The notes below the pieces were generated by a model. It saw nothing but the letters and a program-made list of their open reading frames with translations, was not told the origin of the DNA and made no database searches. Below, in pieces: positions 42,889 to 51,788 of a stretch of DNA of 64,000 nucleotides. The stretch is from assembly GCA_949287525.1 (NCBI GenBank), contig CASEGL010000004.1, positions 1 through 64,000 of the forward strand. Reading direction: 5' to 3'. Numbering within the stretch: the first letter of the stretch is position 1; the number at the start of each line of letters is the position of its first letter. This DNA comes from an uncultured Rikenellaceae bacterium. GTDB lineage: Bacteria > Bacteroidota > Bacteroidia > Bacteroidales > Rikenellaceae. A program made the position numbers and the translations under genes.

Positions 42889-44280
42889 TTATTTTTGCTC
42901 GTCGGCTGCCGGGCCGAGCTGCCGCCCGCCCGCCTTATGCGCAAAGTGGACGGCAATCAGTCCCGTCACGGCGGCAACCACCGAACCGATCAGCACCGCA
43001 ATCTTGCCGGCGGCGATGAAATGGGGCTGTGCAGCGAATGCCAGCGTATCCATGAAGATGGACATCGTAAAGCCGATGCCGCCCAGACAGGCCACCGCAG
43101 CAAACATACCCCAATGCACCCCTTCCGGCATCTCGGCCAGTTTGGCCTTCACAAACAGCCAGCTCAGCAGAATAATACCCAACGGCTTGCCGACCCACAG
43201 GCCGAAGACGATACCCGCACCCTGGGTCGAAGAGAAGATATTCAGATCCTCCAGCGACTCAATCGGCACGCCGGCATTCACCAGGGCGAAAAGCGGCATG
43301 ATAACGAAGTTCACCCACGGCGACAACAGGTGTTCAAAACGTTGCGACAGGCTCGCCGAATCGAGGGCTATATGCCGGATCCGGTACAGGTCGGCCATCT
43401 GCTCCTCGTTTTCGGTGACGGCCACCTCGCGATCCTTGGTGACGAAATCCTCCATCAGGAAACGCACCTTGTTGATGAAATATTTCTTGTTGTATTTGGG
43501 CTTCGACGGTACGAACATGGCCAGCAGCACGCCGGCAATCGTCGCATGGATGCCGGAATGGTAGAACAACAGCCACAGCACGACGCCGATCACCGTATAG
43601 ACCAACAGTTCACTGACCTTCAACTTGTTCAGTATCCACGCCACAATCAGCACGATGGCCGCCAGCAGCAACAGTTCAAAATGGATTGTCGTACCGTAAA
43701 AGATGGCGATCACGAGAATCGACCCCAAATCGTCCGCCACGGCCAGCGCCGTCAGAAAGACCTTCATCGCCACCGGCACTTTCTTGCCCACGATGGACAT
43801 GATCGCAATGGCGAACGCAATGTCGGTAGCCATCGGGATGCCCCAGCCGTGGGCATAGGGAGTGCCGTGGTTGAACAGCGTATAGATCAGCGCCGGCGCA
43901 ATCATGCCGCCCAGGGCGCCTGCCACGGGCAGGATCGCCTTCTGCCAGGTGGACAGATGCCCCGACACGATCTCGCGTTTGATCTCCAGGCCGACCGAGA
44001 AGAAGAAGATCATCATCAGGCCGTCGTTCACTAACTTTTCGACATCGAAATAAGAATCGAAATGACCGGCAGTAACCCCGATCGGCGCATGCAACAGGTC
44101 GTGGTAGAATTCGGCCGTAAAGGGCAGGTTGGCCAACAGCATCGCCACCACGACGAAGAAGAGCAGGATGACGCCGCCCGCCCATTGCGTGGAGAAGAAA
44201 TGGCGCGAAGTATGGTAGAGAATATACGAACGGCGCTTGAAGCCGTATCCGATTGTCCAGCTCATGTTCTTTTCCGACAA
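42889..44280 (-). CDS. nhaA: Na+/H+ antiporter NhaA
   Basis: The 463-residue protein has the NhaA segments: VNDGLMMIFFFSVGLEIKREI, GGMIAPALIY, ATDIAFAIAIMSIVGKKVPVAMKVFLTALAVADDLGSI with the paired aspartates, and GKPLGI. Twelve membrane helices are expected; it exchanges protons for sodium. The start lies only 10 bp after the arginase-family gene, so both share a transcript. A loop of about 60 residues after the mid-helices is longer than in E. coli. Confidence 0.96.
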   Translation of the reverse strand: MSEKNMSWTIGYGFKRRSYILYHTSRHFFSTQWAGGVILLFFVVVAMLLANLPFTAEFYHDLLHAPIGVTAGHFDSYFDVEKLVNDGLMMIFFFSVGLEIKREIVSGHLSTWQKAILPVAGALGGMIAPALIYTLFNHGTPYAHGWGIPMATDIAFAIAIMSIVGKKVPVAMKVFLTALAVADDLGSILVIAIFYGTTIHFELLLLAAIVLIVAWILNKLKVSELLVYTVIGVVLWLLFYHSGIHATIAGVLLAMFVPSKPKYNKKYFINKVRFLMEDFVTKDREVAVTENEEQMADLYRIRHIALDSASLSQRFEHLLSPWVNFVIMPLFALVNAGVPIESLEDLNIFSSTQGAGIVFGLWVGKPLGIILLSWLFVKAKLAEMPEGVHWGMFAAVACLGGIGFTMSIFMDTLAFAAQPHFIAAGKIAVLIGSVVAAVTGLIAVHFAHKAGGRQLGPAADEQK

Positions 44281-44290
44281 AATCTATCCG

Positions 44291-45334
44291 TTACACATTC
44301 GTTTTGAGTACCGCGCCGCACAACTTGAACAGCACGCGCGCCCCTACGTTGGCGTCGATCGTCTGCTCCTTGCCGGGCGCCACTTCGCACAGGTCGAATC
44401 CGACGATCCGGCGGCCGCTGGCCGCCACGCGATCCACCAGCCAGACCGCTTCGTTGAAACTCAGCCCGCCCGCCACCGGCGTACCGGTCGAGGGACAGAG
44501 TTCCACGGAAAGCGCATCGATGTCGAAGCTGACGTACACCTCCTCCGGCAACCGCCCGACGATCGTGTCGCAAATGGCGTTCCAGTTTTCGCCGGCAAAC
44601 CGGCGACCGCACAGCGCATAGTCGTCGAACAGCTCTACGCGCGGCGAGGAGAGTGCCAGCGCCCGCTCTTCGGCCGAATAGTCGCGCTGCCCGACCTGTA
44701 CGATGCGTGCCACCTCGGGCGCCTCCTGCAGGACATTATACATGATCGACGCATGCGAATAGGTAAACCCTTCGTAAGCTTTGCGCAGATCGCAATGGGC
44801 ATCTAGATGGAGGATCCCCACCTCCGGATGCCGCTCGGACACGGCGCGGATCAATCCCAGCGGCGTACTGTGGTCGCCTCCGACCAGTCCTACGAGCCGG
44901 CCTGCATCGAGCCGCCGGACACACGCGTCGTACACCTCGCGGTTCAGCTCCTCGGATGCGGCATTGACCCGTTCCAGCCGGCGGGACATGAGGTAGTCGT
45001 CCTGCACCGAACCGCCCTCCTCCAGCCGCTCCATCACCTTGCGGGCATCGGAACGCAAGCGGGAGCTGCGATCCTGCACGGAGTAGTCGATCGCCGCCGT
45101 GGCGATGCCCTTGCGCCAGGCATCGGGCGAGAACGGATCGAAGAAGTCGAGCTGCGTGGAGGCCTCGATGATGGCATCCGGCCCGAAAGCCGCGCCGCCG
45201 CCATAGGAGGCGGTCACATCCCACGGCACGGACAACAGCACGAGCCGAGCGTTGTCCTCCCCGAACGGGAAGCCGAAATAATTACCGTTGTCAATCCCCA
45301 CGCCGTCGGGGTCGAATAGCAGCTGGTCGTCCAT
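44291..45334 (-). CDS. Arginase/agmatinase family (ureohydrolase) protein
   Basis: The 347-residue protein has the binuclear manganese motifs: GGDHS with His155, DAHCD with Asp178, His180 and Asp182, and SFDIDALS near residue 265. These are ligands of arginase, agmatinase and formimidoylglutamase; the sequence alone does not decide between them. The long N-terminal part and the DANVGARVLFKLCG end resemble the formimidoylglutamase-like branch of Bacteroidales. First gene of a two-gene operon with nhaA, behind a structured leader. Confidence 0.88.
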   Translation of the reverse strand: MDDQLLFDPDGVGIDNGNYFGFPFGEDNARLVLLSVPWDVTASYGGGAAFGPDAIIEASTQLDFFDPFSPDAWRKGIATAAIDYSVQDRSSRLRSDARKVMERLEEGGSVQDDYLMSRRLERVNAASEELNREVYDACVRRLDAGRLVGLVGGDHSTPLGLIRAVSERHPEVGILHLDAHCDLRKAYEGFTYSHASIMYNVLQEAPEVARIVQVGQRDYSAEERALALSSPRVELFDDYALCGRRFAGENWNAICDTIVGRLPEEVYVSFDIDALSVELCPSTGTPVAGGLSFNEAVWLVDRVAASGRRIVGFDLCEVAPGKEQTIDANVGARVLFKLCGAVLKTNV

Positions 45335-45641
45335 TGTTTTGTGTCTTTTTACAGTCTTTTCAAGTCGTCAAATTTCGCATTTTCAGGCGAAAATGCAACC
45401 GATTATGGTATGAATTCAAAAACTTTTATTACTTTTGTTTCGCACACAATACCGAAACGCCATTCTCGCAATGGCAGTTTCAGTGATTCTTTCATAATCA
45501 GTATTTTAAGTTGGGGGGATGCCATAGTCGTGAGATTGTGGCATTCTTTATTTCCGTCTCCCCTGCACAGGACGCCTGTCCCGCCGCCCGCGGAAAGCAG
45601 CATGCCGATTCAGGGTGCTGCCGCCCCGCCTCCCCAATATT
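45335..45641 (-). ncRNA. Structured leader of the arginase/nhaA operon (candidate regulatory RNA)
   Basis: If transcription starts at the repeat-borne promoter (about 45637), the untranslated leader is about 300 nt and contains five successive hairpins: 45567-45579, 45519-45544, 45484-45500, 45454-45481 (an 11-bp stem with one bulge) and 45377-45396 (8-bp perfect). On the plus strand there is also a TACTTTTG at 45430-45437 ahead of two of these hairpins, so a plus-strand small RNA is an alternative. A 30-codon frame on the minus strand (45403-45495) overlaps them and is probably not coding. Confidence 0.35.
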
Positions 45642-45722
45642 ACAAATATAGCGAAAGCCGAGTGCAGTGACAAATCGGAAACACGGTTTACGGAGTTGTT
45701 CTGCCGAGGCGCAGCCTATATT
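45642..45722 (-). repeat. Dispersed promoter-carrying repeat, copy A
   Basis: About 80 bp nearly identical to 55941-56022, with only a few substitutions and a one-base indel. Read on the minus strand it includes TTTG (plus 45671-45674), 20 bp, TATATTTG (plus 45643-45650): a full promoter. It directly follows the TonB receptor's stop. Confidence 0.8.
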
Positions 45723-45744
45723 CTTTAAATAGAGCGAAACGCTG

Positions 45745-47859
45745 TCATTTTTCGCGTATGCCGGCCGCCGCCTGCCGTCCGAAACGCGGTCGGATTTCGA
45801 TCGAAAAGCCGTAGTTGCGTCCCGGCATCGGGCGCGACAGTTCGGTCTCGTAGGCTTCGTTGAAGAGGTTGTCGATCCGGAAACTGAGATTGAAATCGGC
45901 CCAACGGGTCGCAAAGCGTTTGCCGAACGACACATCGTTCATGATGTACGGCACGATCCGTCCCGAGATGAGGGCGGAGTTGTCGGTCGTCGTATAGCGT
46001 TCGCTGTAATACGTCCATTTGTAGGAGACCGACCAGGTGCGCCACGTCAGCCCGAAAGTCATCGCGCCGGACCAGACCGGAATGTAGGGCAGCTGTTTGC
46101 CGACGGCATTGTCCCCCTCGCTGATCGGATCGCGCATGTTGAGCGACCGCATCCAGGCGAATACGCCGTCGGCCGCGAGCCGCCAGTCGTCGCCCCAGCC
46201 GTACCCCAGTCCGAACGACGCCTCCGCACCGAAGGCATGCACCATGCGGATGTTGGTGGGCAGCCATTGCGTGGCCCCCTTGTCGGGATACCAGAAGATC
46301 CAGTTGCGCACGTAGCTGTCATAGCCGGTCAGCGACCCCGTATAGGTGAAATCGCCCGTTTCGCCGTGCAGTTCCGCACCGAAATCGTACATAAAGCCGT
46401 CCTCGGGCAGCAGGTCGCCTTCGGCAAACTGCTTGTCGTTCAGCGTCGGGTAGCGGTAGTTGCGGGAAACGGATGCCTTTACGATCCACCGGCCATTGCG
46501 CGAGGTCCAGTCGGCCAGCAGTGCCGGGATGAACGGCGCCCCCTCCTCGCCGATGGCCTCCTGCCGCAGGTTGAGCGACAGTCCCACCGCCCGCACCGGC
46601 CGGTAGCGGACGGAGAGCAGCGCCGACATCTCGGTGCGCGCATCGTCGTAGGCCTGCGGCTCGGCGGTATTGCGCACCGGCTGCTGATCGGCCGTATAGA
46701 CGAAGTGCTGCATGAGCGTCACGTCGGCCGACATGTAGAATTTGGGCGAAAAGGCATTCTCCCACTTCGCGTTGCCGAAGAAGGTATTGATGTAGCTGCG
46801 CCAGTCCTCACGGATCTGCGTCTCCTGCGTGGTGCCGTAGCTGCGGTCGGAGCGCTCCTGATAGCGGATGTCGCTGTAATGGTAGCCCGCCCGCGCCGAC
46901 AGCTTGCCGACCACGCTGTACTGCTCCCAGCGCAGCACGCCCCGGAAGGTCCGCTCGGTCTGGGTCGAACGCGCCTCGCTGCTCTCCGTGTAGTCGGTAT
47001 TGAGCAGCGGCAGCCCGCGCGAGGAGTCCATGTACCACGCCGACAGCGCGAAGTCGCCCGCCTGTCCGGCGTCGTAATACAGCTCCTGCAGCAGATGGAA
47101 ATCGCGGTAGCGGCAGTTCCGGTTGCGCTCGGTCGGATAGCTCCACCCGACCACGTTGCCCTCGTCGTCGAGGACGAAATCCTTCTTGGCGTAGTTGCGG
47201 TACCGGAAATCGTTTTCGGAAGTGGTGAGCAGCACGCTCGTTTCGCTCTTGAGCCGTTCGCCTCCGTAGGCGAGGCTCAGATACTCGTCGAACGTCCAGA
47301 ACGAGGCGACGCCCTGGATGTACTTCATGCCGAAGCCCCTGTCGGCCGTCGCCTTCGTGTCGAGGTCGAGCGCTCCGCCGAGGCCGCCTCCCGTGACGCC
47401 CACCGAACTGGCGCCGCGGTAAAGTGCCGCACCGTCGATAAAATAGGAGGGGATATAGGAGAGATCCATCATGCCGAACAGCGGCGAGTTCATGCTCATG
47501 CCGTTCCACATCACCTGCGTATGCGAGGCTCCCGTGCCGCGCAGCGAGACGGTGGCCATCGTGCCGCGCCCGTAGGACTTGATATAGACGGGACTGTTGT
47601 GCGCCAGCATGTCGGCCAGCGACAGCGTCACGTCTTCGTGCAGTAGCTCCTCTTCGAAGACCGTCTTCTGGATGCCGATGTCGGCCAGCGGACGCGAGCC
47701 GACCACCGTGACGGTCTCGATCGTCCCTGTTTGCTCGTCAGACGGCGCCTCCCCGCCGGACGCCGCACGGGATGCCGGCTCCTGAGCCGCGACAGACGCG
47801 GCTCCCGACCATGCCCACAGCACGACGCCCAGAACGCAAAGGATCCGCCGACCGCCCAT
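45745..47859 (-). CDS. TonB-dependent outer-membrane receptor (BtuB-like)
   Basis: A 704-residue protein with a signal peptide (cleavage near SVAAQ), an ETVTVVGSRP-type TonB-box region, a plug (about 50-175) and a 22-strand beta-barrel. The plug pattern (LSLADMLAHNSPVYIKSYGRGTMATVSLRGTGASHTQVMWNG) is typical of vitamin B12-type receptors rather than SusC. Third gene of the operon, 6 bp after the surface lipoprotein gene. Its partner genes suggest corrinoid uptake; substrate not proven. Confidence 0.9.
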   Translation of the reverse strand: MGGRRILCVLGVVLWAWSGAASVAAQEPASRAASGGEAPSDEQTGTIETVTVVGSRPLADIGIQKTVFEEELLHEDVTLSLADMLAHNSPVYIKSYGRGTMATVSLRGTGASHTQVMWNGMSMNSPLFGMMDLSYIPSYFIDGAALYRGASSVGVTGGGLGGALDLDTKATADRGFGMKYIQGVASFWTFDEYLSLAYGGERLKSETSVLLTTSENDFRYRNYAKKDFVLDDEGNVVGWSYPTERNRNCRYRDFHLLQELYYDAGQAGDFALSAWYMDSSRGLPLLNTDYTESSEARSTQTERTFRGVLRWEQYSVVGKLSARAGYHYSDIRYQERSDRSYGTTQETQIREDWRSYINTFFGNAKWENAFSPKFYMSADVTLMQHFVYTADQQPVRNTAEPQAYDDARTEMSALLSVRYRPVRAVGLSLNLRQEAIGEEGAPFIPALLADWTSRNGRWIVKASVSRNYRYPTLNDKQFAEGDLLPEDGFMYDFGAELHGETGDFTYTGSLTGYDSYVRNWIFWYPDKGATQWLPTNIRMVHAFGAEASFGLGYGWGDDWRLAADGVFAWMRSLNMRDPISEGDNAVGKQLPYIPVWSGAMTFGLTWRTWSVSYKWTYYSERYTTTDNSALISGRIVPYIMNDVSFGKRFATRWADFNLSFRIDNLFNEAYETELSRPMPGRNYGFSIEIRPRFGRQAAAGIREK

Positions 47860-47865
47860 ACGCCG

Positions 47866-48795
47866 CTAATCCAGATTCTCGTCGCGGAAGCGCGACACCT
47901 CCGTCGAAAGTTCGCCGACTCCCGAACCGCCCTGAATATTGACGCCGGTCTGCACCTTGACGAAGTCGATGTATTTCAGTTCCACGGGATTGCCCGCACC
48001 GTCCACCGCATCGGCAATGCGGAAGAAGTTTTTCGTTTTCGGACTCTCCAGCATGTCCTCGCCCCAGTTGTCGGCATAGCCCCAGCCGTAGTCGCCCGTC
48101 GTGAAGCGGCCGTTCTCGCCCGTGCCGCTGCAGTCGGGCAGCAGAGTACCCGTCAGCGTAAAGGAGTCCTCCTCCCACAGCGGGTAGTAGTCCTGCTCAT
48201 GAGCCAAGATGCGCTCGATCACCCCTTCGTTGCCCTCGCTGTCGGTCCAGCGCACCGGATCGGCGGCTCCTCCGCGATAGTAGGTCACCGCATAGCCGCG
48301 CTGCGACTCGGCCGCATGGTATCCCTGCAACTCGTACCACGCCCCGTCGTCGGGCAGGCCGTTGCCGTTCTCGTCGGGCATCACCCACACCACGCCGGGT
48401 TCGGAACTGCCGGAGAACTGGTTGCCGGTGATCGAGAAGTCATACCCCTCGTAGCCCCCCGTCGCCTGGATGCTGTGATCGAATCCGACCACCACATACC
48501 CGCCGAAACCGCCGAGCGAGATCATGCGGGGCGTCGAGCCATCGGCCGGATGGAGCATCCGGTCGGCATAGGCGCGGGCCGCTTCGGCCGTGGTCTCCCC
48601 GCCGGTAAAGCCCATCATCGTGTTGTTGATGAACTGCCCGGGAGCGGGACGGTATTCGATCACGCGGTTGCTGTACGGCGAACTCTCCGCCACCGGCGGA
48701 CGCGGGCCGTAGGCTTCGGGCATCACCACCCGGGATTTGTTGCAGGCAGCCAACAGGGTTGCACAGGCTGCCAGAAGAATCAGTTTCTCTTTCAT
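47866..48795 (-). CDS. Surface lipoprotein of the BtuG-like operon
   Basis: A 309-residue protein with a lipoprotein signal (LLAACNKS, Cys18) and a beta-rich mature part containing GGFGGYVVVGFDHSI, a Ca-binding-like MPDENGNGLPDDGAWYEL loop and DYGWGYADNWGE. Proteins of this pattern are found between a YncE/BtuG-like gene and a TonB receptor in many Bacteroidetes. Probable outer-membrane surface component binding the receptor's ligand; the name BtuH-like is only a possibility. Confidence 0.78.
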   Translation of the reverse strand: MKEKLILLAACATLLAACNKSRVVMPEAYGPRPPVAESSPYSNRVIEYRPAPGQFINNTMMGFTGGETTAEAARAYADRMLHPADGSTPRMISLGGFGGYVVVGFDHSIQATGGYEGYDFSITGNQFSGSSEPGVVWVMPDENGNGLPDDGAWYELQGYHAAESQRGYAVTYYRGGAADPVRWTDSEGNEGVIERILAHEQDYYPLWEEDSFTLTGTLLPDCSGTGENGRFTTGDYGWGYADNWGEDMLESPKTKNFFRIADAVDGAGNPVELKYIDFVKVQTGVNIQGGSGVGELSTEVSRFRDENLD

Positions 48796-48801
48796 CGTAT
48801 G

Positions 48802-49875
48802 TTATCTGAAACAAAAAGCCGTAGGCGTTATCCCCACGCGCAGCGTATCGAGCGGCACGCCCGCCTCCGAAAAGCGGTACACGATGCCCTGCTGCTGATA
48901 GTCGATCGCATCGCCGAGATAGAGGTCGCCGCTGCAGGGATCGACTCCGAGGGCGTAGTAAATCGTCTCGTGCGCACGGATATAGGGTTGTTCGGGCAGC
49001 GCATCGGCATCGGCTGCCATGCGCCACACGTCGTCGTTCAGGAAATAGACGGTCTGCCCGTCCGCCCCCACGCACAGTCCCTTCGGGTTGTCGCCGATCC
49101 GGAAGACGAACTCCCGCTCGACCGTAAACGTGGCCGGGTCGATCCGGTAGAGCGCCGGAGCCTGCCGCGTCTGGCTCTCCGCGCCGCCGTCGGTCAGCAC
49201 CCACAGTTTGCCGTTGCCGTCGAGGGTCATCTGGCGTGGCTGGGAGCGCACCTCCAGCTCCTCCGCGATCGTATCGGAGTCCGTATCGATCGCCAGCACC
49301 GTATCGTCGTACGACCAGCAGGTGACAAACAGCCGCCCCTCCGCCACCACCATCTGTTCGGTCGAGGTGTGGTCGCCCGTATCGATGTAGCGGAGCGGCT
49401 GCGTCGTGACGGGATCGAGCACGGCGATGCGGGGTTCATAGAGCGAGGTCACATAGGCCTTACCGTCCACGAACTGGATATAACGCGGGGAACCGATCCC
49501 CTGAATGACCTTGCGGACAACGAACGTTTCGGGATCGATGCCGAAAATGACGCCCGAATTGTTGACCACGACATAACCCAGGCCTTCGTGCAGCGTCATC
49601 GACTGGGCCACGTCGCCCAGCTTCATGCCGTTGGCGCGGGCGAACACCTCGTTCTGCAGTTCGCCGGTCGAGGGCAGGTAGAACGACATCGTGGCATTGC
49701 CGTACATGAAGTTGCCTTCGCAGATGATGAACACCCCCTCCGGATCGTCGCCCAGCGGATAGGAGAACTGCTCCTGCGGGATCGGGCCGTACTTCATGCA
49801 GCCGGCTGCCGCCAAAGCGGCGACGCCGATCAGCAGGGCCGCCACGCGCCGCCCGTATGTTCCGATGCTTTTCAT
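48802..49875 (-). CDS. YncE/BtuG-like beta-propeller surface lipoprotein
   Basis: A 357-residue protein with a lipoprotein signal (AAAGCMKYG, Cys26) and repeating blades such as GLGYVVVNNSGVIFGIDPETF, GKAYVTSLYEPRIAVLDPVT, GRLFVTCWSYDDTVLAIDTDS and DNPKGLCVGADGQTVYFLNDDVWRM, a seven-bladed propeller. It ends GITPTAFCFR, close to what I remember of Bacteroides BtuG, a cobalamin-binding propeller. First gene of a three-gene operon. Confidence 0.82.
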   Translation of the reverse strand: MKSIGTYGRRVAALLIGVAALAAAGCMKYGPIPQEQFSYPLGDDPEGVFIICEGNFMYGNATMSFYLPSTGELQNEVFARANGMKLGDVAQSMTLHEGLGYVVVNNSGVIFGIDPETFVVRKVIQGIGSPRYIQFVDGKAYVTSLYEPRIAVLDPVTTQPLRYIDTGDHTSTEQMVVAEGRLFVTCWSYDDTVLAIDTDSDTIAEELEVRSQPRQMTLDGNGKLWVLTDGGAESQTRQAPALYRIDPATFTVEREFVFRIGDNPKGLCVGADGQTVYFLNDDVWRMAADADALPEQPYIRAHETIYYALGVDPCSGDLYLGDAIDYQQQGIVYRFSEAGVPLDTLRVGITPTAFCFR

Positions 49876-49921
49876 GGTTCTCTCTCCGCACCTGCCGCCG
49901 CTTGCCGCGCGCGCAGGCTAA

Positions 49922-49952
49922 CAAAGATACCGTATCCCTGCGAGATACGCAA
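49922..49952 (-). promoter_or_regulatory. Promoter of the BtuG-like operon with inverted repeats
   Basis: Minus-strand TTG (plus 49950-49952), 20 bp, TATCTTTG (plus 49922-49929). The spacer holds a 6-bp inverted repeat (49931-49936 with 49944-49949), and GATAC/GTATC half-sites occur three times between 49926 and 49949. Leader about 45 nt; no cobalamin riboswitch seen. Confidence 0.6.
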
Positions 49953-49996
49953 CATACCCGCCGCCACCGGCCGTTTTTCGCAGCGCCGGAACCGCA

Positions 49997-50039
49997 CAAA
50001 AAAAGCCGCCGCCCTGTCATGCGACAGCGGGCGGCGGCT
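49997..50039 (-). terminator. Terminator of guaA
   Basis: A stem of about 10 bp around GCCGCCGCCC (50005-50014 with 50030-50039) with an inner stem and a T-run on the minus strand. Confidence 0.88.
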
Positions 50040-50069
50040 GAACCGTAATCGGACAGGTCACTCCTGTGC

Positions 50070-51599
50070 CTATTCCCACTCGATCGTGGCCGGCGGTTTG
50101 GAGGAGATGTCGTACACGACGCGGTTGATGCCGCGCACCTTGTTGATGATGTCGTTCGACACCCGTGCGAGGAAGTCGTAGGGCAGATGTACCCAGTCGG
50201 CCGTCATGCCGTCCGTCGAGGTCACGGCACGCAGCGCCACCGTACTCTCGTAGGTGCGCTCGTCGCCCATCACGCCGACGCTCTTGACCGGCAGCAGGAT
50301 CGTACCCGCCTGCCATACCTTGTCGTAGAGGCCCCACTCCTTGAGGGCGTCCATATAGATCTTGTCTGCCTCCTGCAGCACGGCCACGCGCTCGGGCGTC
50401 ACCTCGCCGAGGATGCGGATACCCAGACCCGGACCCGGGAAGGGATGACGCTCCAGAATCATCGGATCGATGCCGAGCGTGCGTCCCACGCGGCGCACCT
50501 CGTCCTTGAAGAGCAGCCGAAGCGGCTCCACGATCTTGAGGTGCATCTCTTCGGGCAGGCCGCCCACGTTGTGGTGCGACTTGATCGTGGCCGAGGGGCC
50601 GTTCACCGACACCGACTCGATCACGTCGGGATAGATCGTACCCTGTGCCAGCCACTTCACGTTCTCGATGGCCTTGGCCTCGGCGTTGAACACCTCAACG
50701 AAGTCGCGGCCGATGATCTTGCGCTTCTTTTCGGGATCGGTCACCCCCTTCAGATCGGACAGGAAACGGTCGCCGGCATGTACGCCCTTGACGTTCAGTC
50801 CCATGTGACGGTAGGATTCCAGCACATCCGCGAACTCGTTCTTGCGCAGCAGACCCGTATCGACGAAAATGCAATAGAGGTTCTTGCCGATGGCGCGATG
50901 GAGCAGCACGGCGGCTACGGACGAATCCACACCGCCCGACAGCCCCAGCACCACGCGGTCGTCGCCGAGTTTCTCTTTCAGTTCACGCACCGAAGCCTCG
51001 ACAAACGAGTCGGAACTCCAGTTCTGGCTGCATCCGCAGATGCCCACCACGAAGTTCTTGAGCAGCTGCAGACCGTCGGTCGAGTGGTACACCTCCGGAT
51101 GGAACTGGATTGCCCACGTCTGTTCGCCCTCGATGCGGTAGGCCGCATTGCGGACATCGTCCGTGCTGGCCGTCACGCGGTAGTTGGCGGGCAGCGAGGT
51201 GATCGTGTCGCCGTGCGACATCCAGACCTGCGTCCGTTCGGGCAGACCTTTCAGCAGCGCATCCTCACGGTCGCCCACCTGCAGCATGGCACGGCCGTAT
51301 TCGCGCGAGGCGGCCGGTTCGACCTGTCCGCCGTAGTGCTGTGCCAGCCACTGCGCGCCGTAGCAGACGCCCAGCAGCGGCAATACGCCCTTGATGCCCG
51401 TCAGGTCGGGTTGCGGCGCATGTTCGTCGCGCACCGAATAGGGGCTTCCCGAGAGAATCACACCCTTCACCGATCCGTCGAGTTGCGGGATCTTGTTGAA
51501 GGGGTGGATCTCGCAATACACGTTCAACTCGCGCACGCGCCGTGCGATGAGCTGGGTGTACTGGGAACCGAAATCGAGTATCAAAATCTTTTCCTGCAT
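50070..51599 (-). CDS. guaA: GMP synthase (glutamine-hydrolysing)
   Basis: The 509-residue protein has an N-terminal class I glutamine amidotransferase domain with the GVCYGAQW nucleophile block and [10 protein letters not shown], and a C-terminal ATP-pyrophosphatase domain ([19 protein letters not shown]-loop) ending PPATIEWE. It converts XMP to GMP with glutamine as amino donor. It lies 189 bp downstream of guaB on the same strand, so both probably belong to one pathway operon. Confidence 0.97.
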   Translation of the reverse strand: MQEKILILDFGSQYTQLIARRVRELNVYCEIHPFNKIPQLDGSVKGVILSGSPYSVRDEHAPQPDLTGIKGVLPLLGVCYGAQWLAQHYGGQVEPAASREYGRAMLQVGDREDALLKGLPERTQVWMSHGDTITSLPANYRVTASTDDVRNAAYRIEGEQTWAIQFHPEVYHSTDGLQLLKNFVVGICGCSQNWSSDSFVEASVRELKEKLGDDRVVLGLSGGVDSSVAAVLLHRAIGKNLYCIFVDTGLLRKNEFADVLESYRHMGLNVKGVHAGDRFLSDLKGVTDPEKKRKIIGRDFVEVFNAEAKAIENVKWLAQGTIYPDVIESVSVNGPSATIKSHHNVGGLPEEMHLKIVEPLRLLFKDEVRRVGRTLGIDPMILERHPFPGPGLGIRILGEVTPERVAVLQEADKIYMDALKEWGLYDKVWQAGTILLPVKSVGVMGDERTYESTVALRAVTSTDGMTADWVHLPYDFLARVSNDIINKVRGINRVVYDISSKPPATIEWE

Positions 51600-51682
51600 C
51601 TATGTGTAGTTGTGTTTGAATTGCTCCGGATCTTCCGCAAGCGCGCCGTTTGCCGCACGCCCTTCCGCTCCGTAGGAATCGC

Positions 51683-51727
51683 GAGAGGATCCGCATCTGG
51701 TCAATCGACCCAACCGCAGATCCTCTC
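51683..51727. repeat. Inverted repeat between guaB and guaA
   Basis: A 9-bp perfect stem (51683-51691 with 51719-51727) in the 189-bp gap between guaB and guaA, without a T-rich tail. It may be an mRNA processing site, a weak terminator or an operator. Confidence 0.4.
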
Positions 51728-51788
51728 CGTTATCCGAAATGGCCGGTGCATCCGTCAGCGGACACACCGGTCGTTTGTCTTCTGTCCG

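Noticed and set aside
45403..45495. 30-codon minus-strand frame in the arginase leader
   Set aside because: No RBS, overlaps a strong hairpin, and too short to support; the RNA structure explains the sequence better.
49876..50069. Cobalamin riboswitch upstream of the BtuG-like gene
   Set aside because: The region holds the guaA terminator and a short promoter; no B12-box-like sequence or room for the fold.
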